Part shown: piece by piece, positions 51,811-59,895 of the stretch
How the letters are laid out: the number at the start of each line of letters is the position of its first letter
Position numbering within the stretch: the first letter of the stretch is position 1
Assembly (NCBI GenBank): GCA_020634245.1
Contig: JACKCC010000010.1
Coordinates: 326,908 to 390,907, forward strand
From: Ardenticatenaceae bacterium
Lineage (GTDB): Bacteria > Chloroflexota > Anaerolineae > Promineifilales > Promineifilaceae
Direction: 5' to 3'
DNA length: 64,000 bases
Position numbers and translations under genes: made by a program
Notes under the pieces: generated by a model
Told to the model about the DNA's origin: nothing
What the model saw: only the letters and a program-made list of their open reading frames with translations
Databases searched by the model: none

Positions 51811-51848
51811 GGATGTGGCAATTATGTTTTAGCGTGATTGTCACATCC
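51811..51848 (+). terminator. Probable intrinsic terminator after the flavoprotein gene
   Basis: GGATGTGGCAAT pairs with ATTGTCACATCC (12 bp, one G-U), loop 14 nt, followed by ATGTTTGTTTG. Lies 8 nt after the stop codon. Confidence 0.5.
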
Positions 51849-51981
51849 ATGTTTGTTTGTGGTGCGGGTTTGCTTGCGACGAAGCATCTTTGTGCGACAA
51901 TGAGAAAAAGGATAGACGGTCTGTTCCAGTTAGGACTGTCTCAATTCAAGAGTCATGTTTTATGACAAAAGGAGTTTTTAT

Positions 51982-52407
51982 ATGGATAAACAGACATTAA
52001 TTGCTCACCTAAATGAAGATTTGGCTGGTGAACTAAGTGCGATTGCTCAATACATTACCTATGCGGCGAAGGCAACTGGTCCGTATCGGCCGCAGTTAGC
52101 TGCGTTTTTCTTGCAAGAAGTGGCGGATGAGCAGCTTCACGCCCAGTTTTTGGCGAACAAGATTGTGGCTTTGGGTGGTGAACCGACGACGGTGGCCGCT
52201 CCGGTAGCACCGGCAAAGACGAATCGGGAGATGTTGGAGCAGGTGTTGGCGGCGGAGTTGAAGGCTGGTAAGGATTATACCAAACGGGCTGAGGAAGCAG
52301 ACGCTTATGGCGATAAGGGGCTGGTAGTAGCTCTGGAAGATATGGTCCGGGATGAGATGGGCCATTCGGAAGAGACGGAGCGGATGCTGCGAGACTGGCC
52401 GCTTTAG
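51982..52407 (+). CDS. Ferritin-like diiron protein
   Basis: 141 residues from the ATG at 51982 (AAAAGGAGTTTTTAT before it). Four-helix bundle with diiron ligands: Glu in LAGELSAIAQYITYA, ExxH in EVADEQLHAQF, Glu in AAELKAGKDYTKR and ExxH-like DEMGHSEETE. Short for a bacterioferritin and lacking its heme Met context, so closer to the Dps/bacterioferritin-like rubrerythrin-type group. It probably stores iron or detoxifies peroxide, sensible next to oxygen-sensitive CODH/ACS. Confidence 0.8.
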   Translation: MDKQTLIAHLNEDLAGELSAIAQYITYAAKATGPYRPQLAAFFLQEVADEQLHAQFLANKIVALGGEPTTVAAPVAPAKTNREMLEQVLAAELKAGKDYTKRAEEADAYGDKGLVVALEDMVRDEMGHSEETERMLRDWPL

Positions 52408-52412
52408 GAATA

Positions 52413-52478
52413 GGACGCGGATGAACGTGGATGAATGCGGATTTTACTGTCTGCGTTTATCCTGGGAATCTGCGTTTT
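52413..52478. repeat. Hairpin of GCGGATGAACGTGGATGA words
   Basis: GACGCGGATGAACGTGGATG and onward faces TCTGCGTTTATCCTGGGAAT and onward with ATCTGCG. It precedes the DUF3786-like gene; the same family follows that gene at 53118-53172. Confidence 0.65.
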
Positions 52479-52493
52479 GACTTCTTTTTTGTT

Positions 52494-53129
52494 ATGGATG
52501 AACGGCCGTATCCTCTAGCGCAGCGAGTGGCGGAAATCGGGGTTGAACTGCGTGGCCGGGATACGGCCGTTCTTTCCCATAACACCGGCGCAATCTACAC
52601 AGCAGCAGGGCCGGGTCAGGGTGAATTTCGGCTCCCATTTTGGGGGCGGGATGTTATTTTGACCTGGCCCGATTTTGTGGGGCGGGCTGCTCAAAGCGGC
52701 GAGGCCCTGCCCGTGTTCAGCATGGCCGTTCTGGCTTACTATTTTTTGCTGGCCGATGGCTCGCCGCTGACGGGGCAGTGGATTGCTTTTACCGAACTGC
52801 CTGACGGCCAGTTTTACACGCAGGCGTTCCAGGGTTACACAGGGCAGGAGCTGGTCAAGACGTTTGGTAACGACATCGACGCTTTTACCCGCGCTGCCAA
52901 ACAGGTGGGTGGCCAGCCGGAGCCGTTGGGGGATGCGGCGTTTTCCTTTCGCGTATTGCCGAAGGTGAGTTTGTTGGTGGTTTGTTGGTTGGGGGATGAG
53001 GATTTTCCACCGTCTTATCGCGTGTTGTTTGATGGGGTGAACGGCCGTCATCTTTCCACCGATGGCTGTGCTATACTTGGCAGCACATTGACTCGTCGTT
53101 TAATCAAAGCAAGTATGGGACACAGATAA
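52494..53129 (+). CDS. DUF3786-like protein
   Basis: 211 residues from the ATG at 52494. A longer frame would translate the hairpin, so its first 21 codons are rejected. Features are YPLAQRVAEIGVELRGRDTA, FGQGEFRL-like GQGEFRLPFWGRDVILTWPD, LLADGSPLTGQWIAFTELP, then FRVLPKVSLLVVCWLGDEDFPP and GCAILGSTLTRRLI near the end. This pattern fits DUF3786, a family I recall near corrinoid and CODH genes; the assignment is from memory. It may be an accessory factor of the C1 metabolism block. No Cys-rich cluster site is visible. Confidence 0.65.
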   Translation: MDERPYPLAQRVAEIGVELRGRDTAVLSHNTGAIYTAAGPGQGEFRLPFWGRDVILTWPDFVGRAAQSGEALPVFSMAVLAYYFLLADGSPLTGQWIAFTELPDGQFYTQAFQGYTGQELVKTFGNDIDAFTRAAKQVGGQPEPLGDAAFSFRVLPKVSLLVVCWLGDEDFPPSYRVLFDGVNGRHLSTDGCAILGSTLTRRLIKASMGHR

Positions 53130-53172
53130 GCGAAACGACAAAATTTGTGTTCATCCGTGCGAATCCGTGTCC
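53118..53172. repeat. Hairpin of GGACACAGAT/ATCCGTGTCC words
   Basis: GGACACAGAT (53118-53127) pairs with ATCCGTGTCC (53163-53172) with one mismatch. It overlaps the end of the DUF3786-like gene and the likely GTG start of cysS. Confidence 0.62.
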
Positions 53173-54579
53173 AAAAATGAGACAAATAGCTTGACCACAA
53201 AAACGCCTCCTCTCCGACTGTACGACACCTATACCCGCCAACTGCGTGAATTCGCGCCGCTCCATCCGCCGACGGTTGGCCTGTACGCCTGCGGGCTGAC
53301 TGTTTATGATTACGCCCATATCGGCAACCTGCGCACCTACATCTTCGAGGACATCCTGCGCCGCGTGTTGGAATTCAACGGCCACCCCGTCACTCATGTC
53401 CAAAACATCACCGACGTGGGCCACCTGGTTTCCGACGGCGACACGGGCGAGGACAAGATGGAAAAAGGGTCGCGGCGCACCGGCAAATCAGCCTGGGAAA
53501 TCGCCGAACAGTATACCCAAATTTTCAAAGATGATTTGCACGCCCTCAACATTTTACAACCCACCATTTGGTGTAAAGCCACTGACCACATCGGCGAACA
53601 AATTGCCCTGGTGCAATGTTTGGAAGCGCTGGGTTACACCTATCTCACCGAGGATGGTGTTTATTTCGATACTTCGCGGCTGGATGATTATGGCTATCTG
53701 GCCCGGCTGAACCTGGAAGGGCAGCAGGGTGGTATCCGCGTTGATGTGGCCGGTAAGCGTAATCCGACTGACTTTGCCTTGTGGAAATTCAGCCCGCGCA
53801 ACCAGCAGCGGCAGATGGAATGGGACAGTCCCTGGGGCGTCGGTTTCCCCGGCTGGCATATCGAATGTTCGGCGATGGCCGCCAAATATTTGGGTACTTT
53901 TTTCGACATCCACTGCGGTGGTGAGGACCACATTTCCGTCCATCACACCAATGAGATAGCCCAGGCGCAGGGCTGCTACGGCACGCGGCTGGCTAATTTC
54001 TGGATGCATGGCTACTTTTTGCAGCTTGACGATGCCAAGATGGCCAAATCGGCCGGTGGATTTTTGCGGTTGCAAACATTGATTGACCACGGCTACGATC
54101 CGTTGGCTTATCGTTATTTCACGCTCAACAGCCATTACCGCTCCAAGCTCAACTTTAGCTGGGAGGGGATGGATGGGGCGGCGACGGCGTTGCACCGGCT
54201 GCGGCGCGCCGCCTACGAATGGGGCCAGCCGGGTGCGGCCGACGATGCCTACGCTGCCGAGTTTACAGCCCACATCAACGACGACCTGAACATGCCGCGG
54301 GCGCTGGCGACGACCTGGAACCTGGTCAAGAGCGATTTACCGGCGCGGACGAAGAAGGCGACGATCCTGTTGTTTGACCGAGTGCTGGCGTTGGGATTGG
54401 TTGATTGGCAGCCGGCCGAGGAAGCGATACCGGCCGCGATTATGGCCCTGGTGGAACAGCGGCAGGCCGCCCGCGCCGCTAAAAACTGGCCGGAAGCCGA
54501 TGCCCTGCGCGACGAAATCGCTGCTGCCGGCTACGAGGTTGAAGATACGTTAGAAGGCCCACACGTGCAACAAAAGTGA
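53167..54579 (+). CDS. cysS: Cysteinyl-tRNA synthetase
   Basis: 470 residues. Class I motifs: LYACGLTVYDYAHIGNLRTY (zinc Cys and HIGH-type AHIGN), GWHIECSAMAAKYLG with zinc Cys, GGEDHISVHHTNEIAQAQG with zinc-binding His, and KMAKSAGGFL (KMSKS). Charges tRNA-Cys with cysteine in the cytoplasm. The start is uncertain: the GTG at 53167 lies in a hairpin element, and a TTG at 53191 is the next in-frame choice; neither has a good ribosome site. The only clear housekeeping gene in this part. Confidence 0.94.
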   Translation: MSKNETNSLTTKTPPLRLYDTYTRQLREFAPLHPPTVGLYACGLTVYDYAHIGNLRTYIFEDILRRVLEFNGHPVTHVQNITDVGHLVSDGDTGEDKMEKGSRRTGKSAWEIAEQYTQIFKDDLHALNILQPTIWCKATDHIGEQIALVQCLEALGYTYLTEDGVYFDTSRLDDYGYLARLNLEGQQGGIRVDVAGKRNPTDFALWKFSPRNQQRQMEWDSPWGVGFPGWHIECSAMAAKYLGTFFDIHCGGEDHISVHHTNEIAQAQGCYGTRLANFWMHGYFLQLDDAKMAKSAGGFLRLQTLIDHGYDPLAYRYFTLNSHYRSKLNFSWEGMDGAATALHRLRRAAYEWGQPGAADDAYAAEFTAHINDDLNMPRALATTWNLVKSDLPARTKKATILLFDRVLALGLVDWQPAEEAIPAAIMALVEQRQAARAAKNWPEADALRDEIAAAGYEVEDTLEGPHVQQK

Positions 54580-54829
54580 GATAAAATATTTGGATTCATG
54601 GGAGATGTAAATGGCAGTAGGTGCTTTTGTATATAGAAATGAGGTTGAGGGATTTGAATTTGCAGAGGCCTTTTTAAAGTCTCCTGATTTAGATTTTCCT
54701 ACTTTAAAAAATATTTGTCGAGATTTGGGTTTCTCGGTAGGTGGGAAAAAGCAAGATTTAATCAATCGAATCATTTCTCTTCTGGAAAGACAAAATCAAG
54801 AAGTTTGCCAGTTAATCATTGAACATCTA

Positions 54830-56060
54830 GTACTTCGTCAAAAAAGTTTTGGCACGTAGAATATCTTCCAGAAACACATACCGTTGAAGGAGATGTTCAT
54901 GGCCAAAAGGTACATCGTCGACCTGACCCAGGTCGAAAAGGAGACATTAGTTGAACTGACTCGGAAAGGACGTCCGGGCGCACGGAAAGTCAAACGAGCC
55001 AATATCTTGTTACTGGCTGACCAGGGCAAGAAAGATGAAGAAATCATTACTACCTTACACACGAGCCGAAACACAGTGATTCGAACCCGGCGCAGATATG
55101 TGGCCGGAGGATTAACTCTGGCGCTAAATGAACGCTCGCGTGCAGGACGCCTACCTAAGATCAATGATAAAGTTGAAACCATCTTGACAACTCTAGCCCA
55201 AAGCCAACCGCCTGATGGTCGTAAACGCTGGACTTTGCAGCTCTTGGCAGATCGGTTGGTGACCCTAACCCATTTGGATAGCCTTTCATATGAAGCCATC
55301 CGCTTGGTGTTAAAAAAAACGACCTCAAGCCCTGGGTACGGCAAAAATGGTGCATTCCGACGGTCATTGGGGCTGAATTCGTCTGGCGGATGGAAGACAT
55401 CTTGGATTTGTATGCCGAACCTTACCAAGCTGCCTATCCAGTAGTTTGCTTTGATGAGATTCCTTATCAGTTGGTCAGCGAAACTCGAAAGCCTTTGCCG
55501 CTTCGGTCGGGAAAACCAGTTCGTTATGACTACGAATATCGTCGCGAAGGAACCTGCAACCTGTTCATGTTTCTGGAACCGCTGGCTGGTTGGCGACAGG
55601 TAAAAGTAACTGCGCGGCGGACCAAACAAGACTTCGCCGTTTGCATGAATGAAATGATTGAAGACTATTGGCCTGAAGCCCAAAAGGTCCGGGTTGTTTT
55701 GGACAATCTCAACACCCACACGCCAGCTTCGCTGTATGAGAAATATCGGCCAGAAGAGGCCCGAGAGTTGGTGCGAAAGTTGGAGTTCCATCACACACCT
55801 AAACATAGCAGTTGGTTGAATATGGCCGAAGTAGAAATTTCTGTTTTGACAGGACAGTGCTTAGACCGCCGCATTGGCAGCACGGAAGCGTTAAAAAACG
55901 AGATCGGTGCCTGGGAAACTGAGCGCAATGAGCGCAGAGCCAAGATTGATTGGCGCTTCACAATTCCCAATGCCAGAGACAAACTAAAGCGCTTATATCC
56001 TGTGGTTAATGAACGGTGAATTGTCATCGTTTACGTACCAAAACTTTTTTGATGAGCTAC
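54830..56060 (+). mobile_element. IS630-family insertion sequence
   Basis: 1231 bp bounded by a TA duplication (54828-54829 and 56061-56062), the IS630 target site. Terminal inverted repeats of about 29 bp: the left end begins GTACTTCGTCAAAAAAGTTT and the right end, read inward, GTAGCTCATCAAAAAAGTTT, with four differences overall. It contains one transposase split over two frames. The boundaries are exact because removing the element restores the host gene's frame. Confidence 0.9.
54899..56019 (+). CDS. IS630 transposase, two frames joined by a -1 shift
   Basis: The first frame runs from the ATG at 54899 (GAAGGAG site) and holds the helix-turn-helix (DEEIITTLHTSRNTVIRTRR). At 55312-55319 lies a run of eight A residues (TTAAAAAAAAC). 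A -1 slip there enters the second frame, which continues NDLKPW and runs to 56019. The catalytic DDE residues are in VVCFDEIPYQL, VVLDNLNTHT and WLNMAEVEISV. IS630 transposases commonly use such slippage, so this is probably a programmed frameshift and the element may be active; a mutation is the alternative. The last codons overlap the right terminal repeat only slightly. Confidence 0.85.
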
Positions 56061-56509
56061 TAGATGGGAGGACTATAGTAATTGAGGCGAAAAATTTAAA
56101 AAAACCTGTAAACGATCAACAGTTTTCAAGGTTATGCCACATTGTTCAGAATATGTTTAAAACTACAAGTCATCTTGGGGTATTCTTCTCTCGCTCTGGG
56201 GCAACAGGGTTTAAAACTCGACGATCTTTGCGTGACTCGAGAGCTACACAGATTCTATTTCACGCAATTACACAAAAATTTGTTGTCGTTTTTAACCATG
56301 AGGAAATTCTCCGATTAAAACAAGCAGGTAGTTTGCCAAAATTGTTAGAGGCGAAGATCAGGGATATTGAGTCTAGTTCTAGCATGCCGGAAGATTTCAA
56401 CCTAGATTGGAAAAAAATTAATATTCCAGATCATCTGGCCAAATGGATTCCAGATGTTGTAAATCATTGAGCGACGAGCTAGATACGAGACTCAGAATGC
56501 TGAACAATA

Positions 56510-56680
56510 ATGAAACTAGCAATTAGTGGGAAAGGTGGCGTAGGAAAAACGACGCTGGCGGCGCTGCTGGCGCAGGTGTATGCTGATGAGGGCTGGGATG
56601 TGTTAGCCGCTGATGGCGATCCGTCGCCGTGTCTGGCGGGGGCGTTGGGTTTTCCCGACGAGCTGCGACGCAAATACTAG
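56510..56680 (+). pseudogene. Truncated copy of cooC (N-terminal 56 codons)
   Basis: Begins with ATG and reads KLAISGKGGVGKTTLAALL through GFPDELRRKY, then a TAG. It matches the first 54 residues of the intact CooC at 57634 with few changes, and the DNA agrees at roughly nine bases in ten over 160 bp. The P-loop is complete but the rest of the ATPase is missing, so it is a fragment. It directly precedes a two-gene cassette and its promoter. Confidence 0.85.
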
Positions 56681-56688
56681 CGCATTCA

Positions 56689-56697
56689 TGCTATAAT
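56689..56697 (+). promoter_or_regulatory. Extended -10 promoter (TGCTATAAT)
   Basis: TG at 56689-56690, one base, then TATAAT at 56692-56697: a perfect extended -10. No -35 match lies 17 nt upstream, acceptable for this class. It is 44 nt before the cassette's first start codon and right after the cooC fragment. Confidence 0.6.
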
Positions 56698-56740
56698 GCG
56701 GGCGAGATTGATTAAAGGGACACTTGAAATCGGAGGCGAT

Positions 56741-57166
56741 ATGGCTATCATTTTGAATAATTATACGATTCCAGAAAAGGGGCCGGTGAATATTGATTTT
56801 CAACTGTCGTTTGAGATAAAGTGCACGGCCGTACAAGCCAAAAGCGCTGTGAATAACTGGTTGCTCAACGAAATCAGCTACCTGATTGGCGCCGATTTGC
56901 CCACGTTAGTTCTCCATCAGCGTCCAACGTGGCGCGTGCCCATCTGGCTAACATTGCCAGGCACAAACCATAAAGAGATTATTGGCACGATGGATGTGGA
57001 CGTGGAAACAGGCCAAATAATTGACCTGACCAACAGCAAAGTGCAATTAGAGCGATACCTTCACCAAAATGATGCGCCGGCAGCGGCCGGGAAAGCGTTT
57101 ATTCGTGAACTTCCCCCTGATTACATAACCAATCTGTCGCCGCCACCACAAATCATAAACCAATGA
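56741..57166 (+). CDS. Cassette protein of unknown function
   Basis: 141 residues from the ATG at 56741 with GGAGGCGAT before it. Soluble, no signal peptide. Visible pieces are MAIILNNYTIPEKGPVNIDF, an alpha segment AKSAVNNWLLNEISYLIGAD, WRVPIWLTLPG and GTMDVDVETGQIIDL (a beta-hairpin recalling PepSY-like modules). I do not recognise a family. It is followed after 18 nt by the C39-like peptidase gene, so the two likely act together, for example as peptidase and substrate, or peptidase and inhibitor. That is inference. Confidence 0.6.
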   Translation: MAIILNNYTIPEKGPVNIDFQLSFEIKCTAVQAKSAVNNWLLNEISYLIGADLPTLVLHQRPTWRVPIWLTLPGTNHKEIIGTMDVDVETGQIIDLTNSKVQLERYLHQNDAPAAAGKAFIRELPPDYITNLSPPPQIINQ

Positions 57167-57184
57167 AGTTAATCCGGCGGAGCT

Positions 57185-57637
57185 ATGACATCCATCTTGC
57201 CAATCCCGCACAACTTACAAACGAGCCAAGCTGATTGTCTGGCCGCTTGTGCAAGCATGGTTTTGTCATATCTGAACAAGCCACTGCCTTATGATGAGTT
57301 GCTTGCCCTTTTGCATGTACAATGGTTTGGTGCGCCGTTTAGCAATATCAGAAATTTGAAACAAATTGGCGTTCGTATTTTGTATCAAAATGGCTCACTT
57401 GAGGATTTGAAAAAACATCTGGCTAATGGCGAGCCAGTCATCACCCCTATTTTTACGGGCGAACTTCCTTATGCTGATGAAGTGACCAATCATGCGGTTG
57501 TCGTTGTTGGCGTAGGGGAACGTTATATTTATATCAACGATCCGGCCGTGACTTATGCTCCGATTCCCGTGCCGATCGGAGATTTTGAACTGGCCTGGCT
57601 GGAACGAAATGAATGGTACGCGGTGATTAGAATATGA
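57185..57637 (+). CDS. C39-like papain-fold cysteine peptidase
   Basis: 150 residues; start after GGCGGAGCT. Catalytic-site pattern of the peptidase C39/papain-like fold: QTSQADCLAACASMVLSYL (Q and nucleophile Cys), then VTNHAVVVVGVG (His) and YIYINDPAV (Asn-Asp). No leader, transporter domain or secretion signal, so cytoplasmic. Its stop shares four bases (ATGA) with the cooC start, coupling their translation. Family members process bacteriocin leaders or act as immunity/toxin proteins; none of these roles can be fixed here. Confidence 0.75.
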   Translation: MTSILPIPHNLQTSQADCLAACASMVLSYLNKPLPYDELLALLHVQWFGAPFSNIRNLKQIGVRILYQNGSLEDLKKHLANGEPVITPIFTGELPYADEVTNHAVVVVGVGERYIYINDPAVTYAPIPVPIGDFELAWLERNEWYAVIRI

Positions 57638-58413
57638 AATTAGCAATAAGTGGCAAAGGTGGGGTAGGGAAGACGACGCTGGCGGCGCTGCTGGCGCAGG
57701 TGTATGCCGATGAGGGCCGGGACGTGCTGGCGGCTGATGGCGATCCGTCGCCGTGTCTGGCAGGGGCGTTGGGTTTTCCCGACGAACTGCGGGCGAAGCT
57801 GAGTCCCATCGCCGAGATGGACGCACTGATTGAGGAGCGCACGGGAGCCAAACCGGGAACGACGGGCGGCTTTTTCACACTTAATCCGCGGGTGGATGAT
57901 TTGCCGGAACGGTTCAGCGTGACCCATCGCGGCGTGCGCCTATTGGAAATGGGGTCGGTGGATTTAGGCGGGTCGGGCTGCATTTGCCCGGAAAGCGCGA
58001 TGCTCAAGACGTTGTTCACCCACCTGCTGTTCCGCGACGACGAGGTGCTTATTCTGGATATGTACGCCGGGGTGGAGCATTTGGGACGAGCCACGGTCGA
58101 TTTTGTGGACGCGATGATTATCGTGGTTGAGCCGACAAAGCGGAGTTTAGGGACTGCCCGGCAAATCAAAAAGTTGGCCCAAGACATCGGCTTAAAGCGG
58201 CTGTGGCTGGTGGGCAACAAGGTCCGCGACGAGGACGAGGCGGCGTTTTTACGCAACGAGACGCCGGGCATTCCAGTGTTGGGACTGCTGCCATCGGATA
58301 CGGCCGTTCAAGAAGCCGATCGCCTGGGTATAGCCGTCTACGACCATGTACCCGCTTTGCGGCGGGCAGCAGAGGAGATTGCAAAGAAATTAGATGAGGA
58401 GATTGGAGACTGA
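57634..58413 (+). CDS. cooC: CO dehydrogenase maturation ATPase
   Basis: 259 residues. Deviant Walker A P-loop ISGKGGVGKTTLAALLAQ, ADGDPSPCLAGALGF (switch I Asp), GGSGCICPES with the CxC that binds nickel, and LILDMYAGVEHLGRAT (Walker B/switch II). SIMIBI-class ATPase that delivers nickel to CooS. The last residues (EEIGD) and the stop come from a word-repeat hairpin. A 5' fragment of the same gene lies 1.1 kb upstream, separated by a two-gene cassette whose last gene overlaps this start. Confidence 0.93.
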   Translation: MKLAISGKGGVGKTTLAALLAQVYADEGRDVLAADGDPSPCLAGALGFPDELRAKLSPIAEMDALIEERTGAKPGTTGGFFTLNPRVDDLPERFSVTHRGVRLLEMGSVDLGGSGCICPESAMLKTLFTHLLFRDDEVLILDMYAGVEHLGRATVDFVDAMIIVVEPTKRSLGTARQIKKLAQDIGLKRLWLVGNKVRDEDEAAFLRNETPGIPVLGLLPSDTAVQEADRLGIAVYDHVPALRRAAEEIAKKLDEEIGD

Positions 58414-58449
58414 CGCATGACGATTGAGTCACTAATCTCCAGTCTCCCC
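58396..58449. repeat. Hairpin of GGAGATTGGAGACT words
   Basis: GAGGAGATTGGAGACT (58396-58411) faces ACTAATCTCCAGTCTCCCC (58431-58449). It supplies the cooC stop. Same family as 11923 and 60680. Confidence 0.7.
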
Positions 58450-58460
58450 AAGAGGAAACT

Positions 58461-59249
58461 ATGACAACAACCATCGCATTGGCCGGAAAAGGCGGCGTGG
58501 GCAAGACGACCACCGCCGGTATGGTCATCAAATATTTAATTCAAACACAGCCGGGCGCTGTCCTGGCCATCGACGCCGATCCCAGCAGCAACCTGAACAT
58601 GGTGCTGGGGCTGGATTTGGACTGGACGGTGGGCGACATCCGCGAAGGGCTGCTGGATCAGGTGCAGGAATCACTGCTGGCCGGCGGCGCAGCGATGGGA
58701 GCGCTGCAAGGCGGCGTCAGCAAGCGCGAATACCTGGATTACCAGATTCGCCAATCCGTCGCCGAGGGCGACCGCTTTGATTTGGTGGCGATGGGCAAGC
58801 CGGAAGGGCCGGGCTGTTACTGCGCCGTCAACCACAATTTGCGCGAAGTCGTCGATTCGATCAGCAAAAATTACCGCTACGTGATCATCGACAACGAGGC
58901 CGGGATGGAACATCTCAGTCGGCGGACAACGCGCGACGTGCAGCATTTGCTCATCGTCAGCGACCCGACGCAGCGCGGGCTGGTGGCGGCGGAACGTATC
59001 GCCGAATTCCGCCACCAGCTAGACATCAAAATTGAAAATACATGGCTGATTGTGAACCGGCTGCCCGACGGCGTGCCTGACCCCTTACAAGCGCGCATTG
59101 ACGCGATGGGCATCCCGCTGCTGGGCACGATTGCGTCGGATGAGAAGTTGATGGCGTTTGAGTTTAGTGGACGGCCGTTAATTGAACTGGGCGACGACTC
59201 ACCGGTGTATACGGCCGTGGCCGGGATGATGCAGAAACTGAATTTGTAG
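58461..59249 (+). CDS. acsF: AcsF/CooC-type nickel-insertion ATPase
   Basis: 262 residues. P-loop LAGKGGVGKTTTAGMV, AIDADPSSNLNMVLG, MGKPEGPGCYCAVNHNLRE with a CxC metal site, IIDNEAGMEHLSRRT and LIVSDPTQRGL. Paralogue of CooC with a distinct central region, matching the AcsF group that activates acetyl-CoA synthase. It lies after cooC in the same direction, so the two nickel ATPases probably serve CooS and AcsB respectively. Confidence 0.85.
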   Translation: MTTTIALAGKGGVGKTTTAGMVIKYLIQTQPGAVLAIDADPSSNLNMVLGLDLDWTVGDIREGLLDQVQESLLAGGAAMGALQGGVSKREYLDYQIRQSVAEGDRFDLVAMGKPEGPGCYCAVNHNLREVVDSISKNYRYVIIDNEAGMEHLSRRTTRDVQHLLIVSDPTQRGLVAAERIAEFRHQLDIKIENTWLIVNRLPDGVPDPLQARIDAMGIPLLGTIASDEKLMAFEFSGRPLIELGDDSPVYTAVAGMMQKLNL

Positions 59250-59261
59250 CCGGGGGCAGAG

Positions 59262-59340
59262 ATGAAGGGGTGAAGGGGGGGAAAGGGCGAAGGGGTGAAA
59301 GAGCCTCACCTCCGCCCCCTTTCACCCTTGCGCCCCTTCT
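59262..59340. repeat. Hairpin of AAGGGGTGAAGG words between convergent genes
   Basis: GATGAAGGGGTGAAGGGGGG and onward faces CCGCCCCCTTTCACCCTTGC and onward. Related to 41783-41845. It separates acsF from the convergent membrane protein gene. Confidence 0.65.
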
Positions 59341-59734
59341 ACTTCCGACTGCGCCACCAGCAGGCCAGCGACAGGCCGCCAGCAACCAGGAAGGGGGAAC
59401 TGTAAGCAAAAGTCGTAAACAGCCGGTTCTGCTCAAACGTGAGATAAGTCAAAATCGCCACGCCCACGCCGCTGACCAGCGCAATGATGCCGCCGACCAG
59501 TTCCAGCCGCCAGGCACAAAACAGTCCCAGCGTGGCCAGTACCATCAAGAAAAACAAAATGACGATACTTTGTCCCCACTGCCCGTCGCGGATGGCATTG
59601 AGACTGTCCACGCCGACGACGCGCAGATAGATAAGACCGGTCAGCAAGGCCAGCACACCGACCGATTTGGCCGCAAAACGTAGTTGATTGACGTCGCCAG
59701 GAGAATGTTGATTGGTATTGGTTAACCGACTCAT
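59339..59734 (-). CDS. Small integral membrane protein of unknown function
   Basis: 131 residues with four predicted membrane segments: KSVGVLALLTGLIYLRVVG, SIVILFFLMVLATLGLFCAW, GGIIALVSGVGVAILTYL and FLVAGGLSLACWW. N-terminus and C-terminus are charged (SRLTNTNQ..., WRSRK). I recognise no family. The ribosome site GGAGGTGAATC before the ATG supports the start. Convergent with the acs block. Confidence 0.65.
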   Translation of the reverse strand: MSRLTNTNQHSPGDVNQLRFAAKSVGVLALLTGLIYLRVVGVDSLNAIRDGQWGQSIVILFFLMVLATLGLFCAWRLELVGGIIALVSGVGVAILTYLTFEQNRLFTTFAYSSPFLVAGGLSLACWWRSRK

Positions 59735-59783
59735 GATTCACCTCCAGTTAAAACGAAGGTTCAACAAATATTTGCCGACTAAA

Positions 59784-59824
59784 AATGACGCATGACGCAT
59801 GATTTTCATTCGTCATGCGTCATT
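59784..59824. repeat. Hairpin of TGACGCATGACGCATGA words
   Basis: AATGACGCATGACG (59784-59797) pairs without mismatch with CGTCATGCGTCATT (59811-59824). Same family as 13952, 27531 and 42871. Confidence 0.75.
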
Positions 59825-59895
59825 ATCAGCTTACAAGAAAACCCTCGTCCTGTGAAGTAACGTTTGTCACTTCTACTGGAGATGAATCTTGATTT

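Larger units (their letters stand above)
54611..56470 (+). pseudogene. SAP-domain/PD-(D/E)xK-like nuclease gene interrupted by IS630
   Basis: The left part, 54611-54829, codes 73 residues with a SAP-like helix pair (LKNICRDLGFSVGGKKQDL). The right part, 56063-56470, continues in the same frame when the IS element and one TA copy are removed: the junction reads ...IIEHL-DGRTIVIEAKNLKK. That D-x(6)-E-x-K core is the PD-(D/E)xK nuclease signature. The ancestral protein would be 208 residues. Low GC compared with neighbouring cysS suggests horizontal origin. Now probably non-functional unless the IS excises precisely. It may have been a solitary restriction-type or DNA-repair nuclease. Confidence 0.8.

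Noticed and set aside
56009..56062. Independent start of the gene downstream of the IS
   Set aside because: The ATG lies in the transposase end; the residues up to LL are encoded by the IS right terminal repeat.
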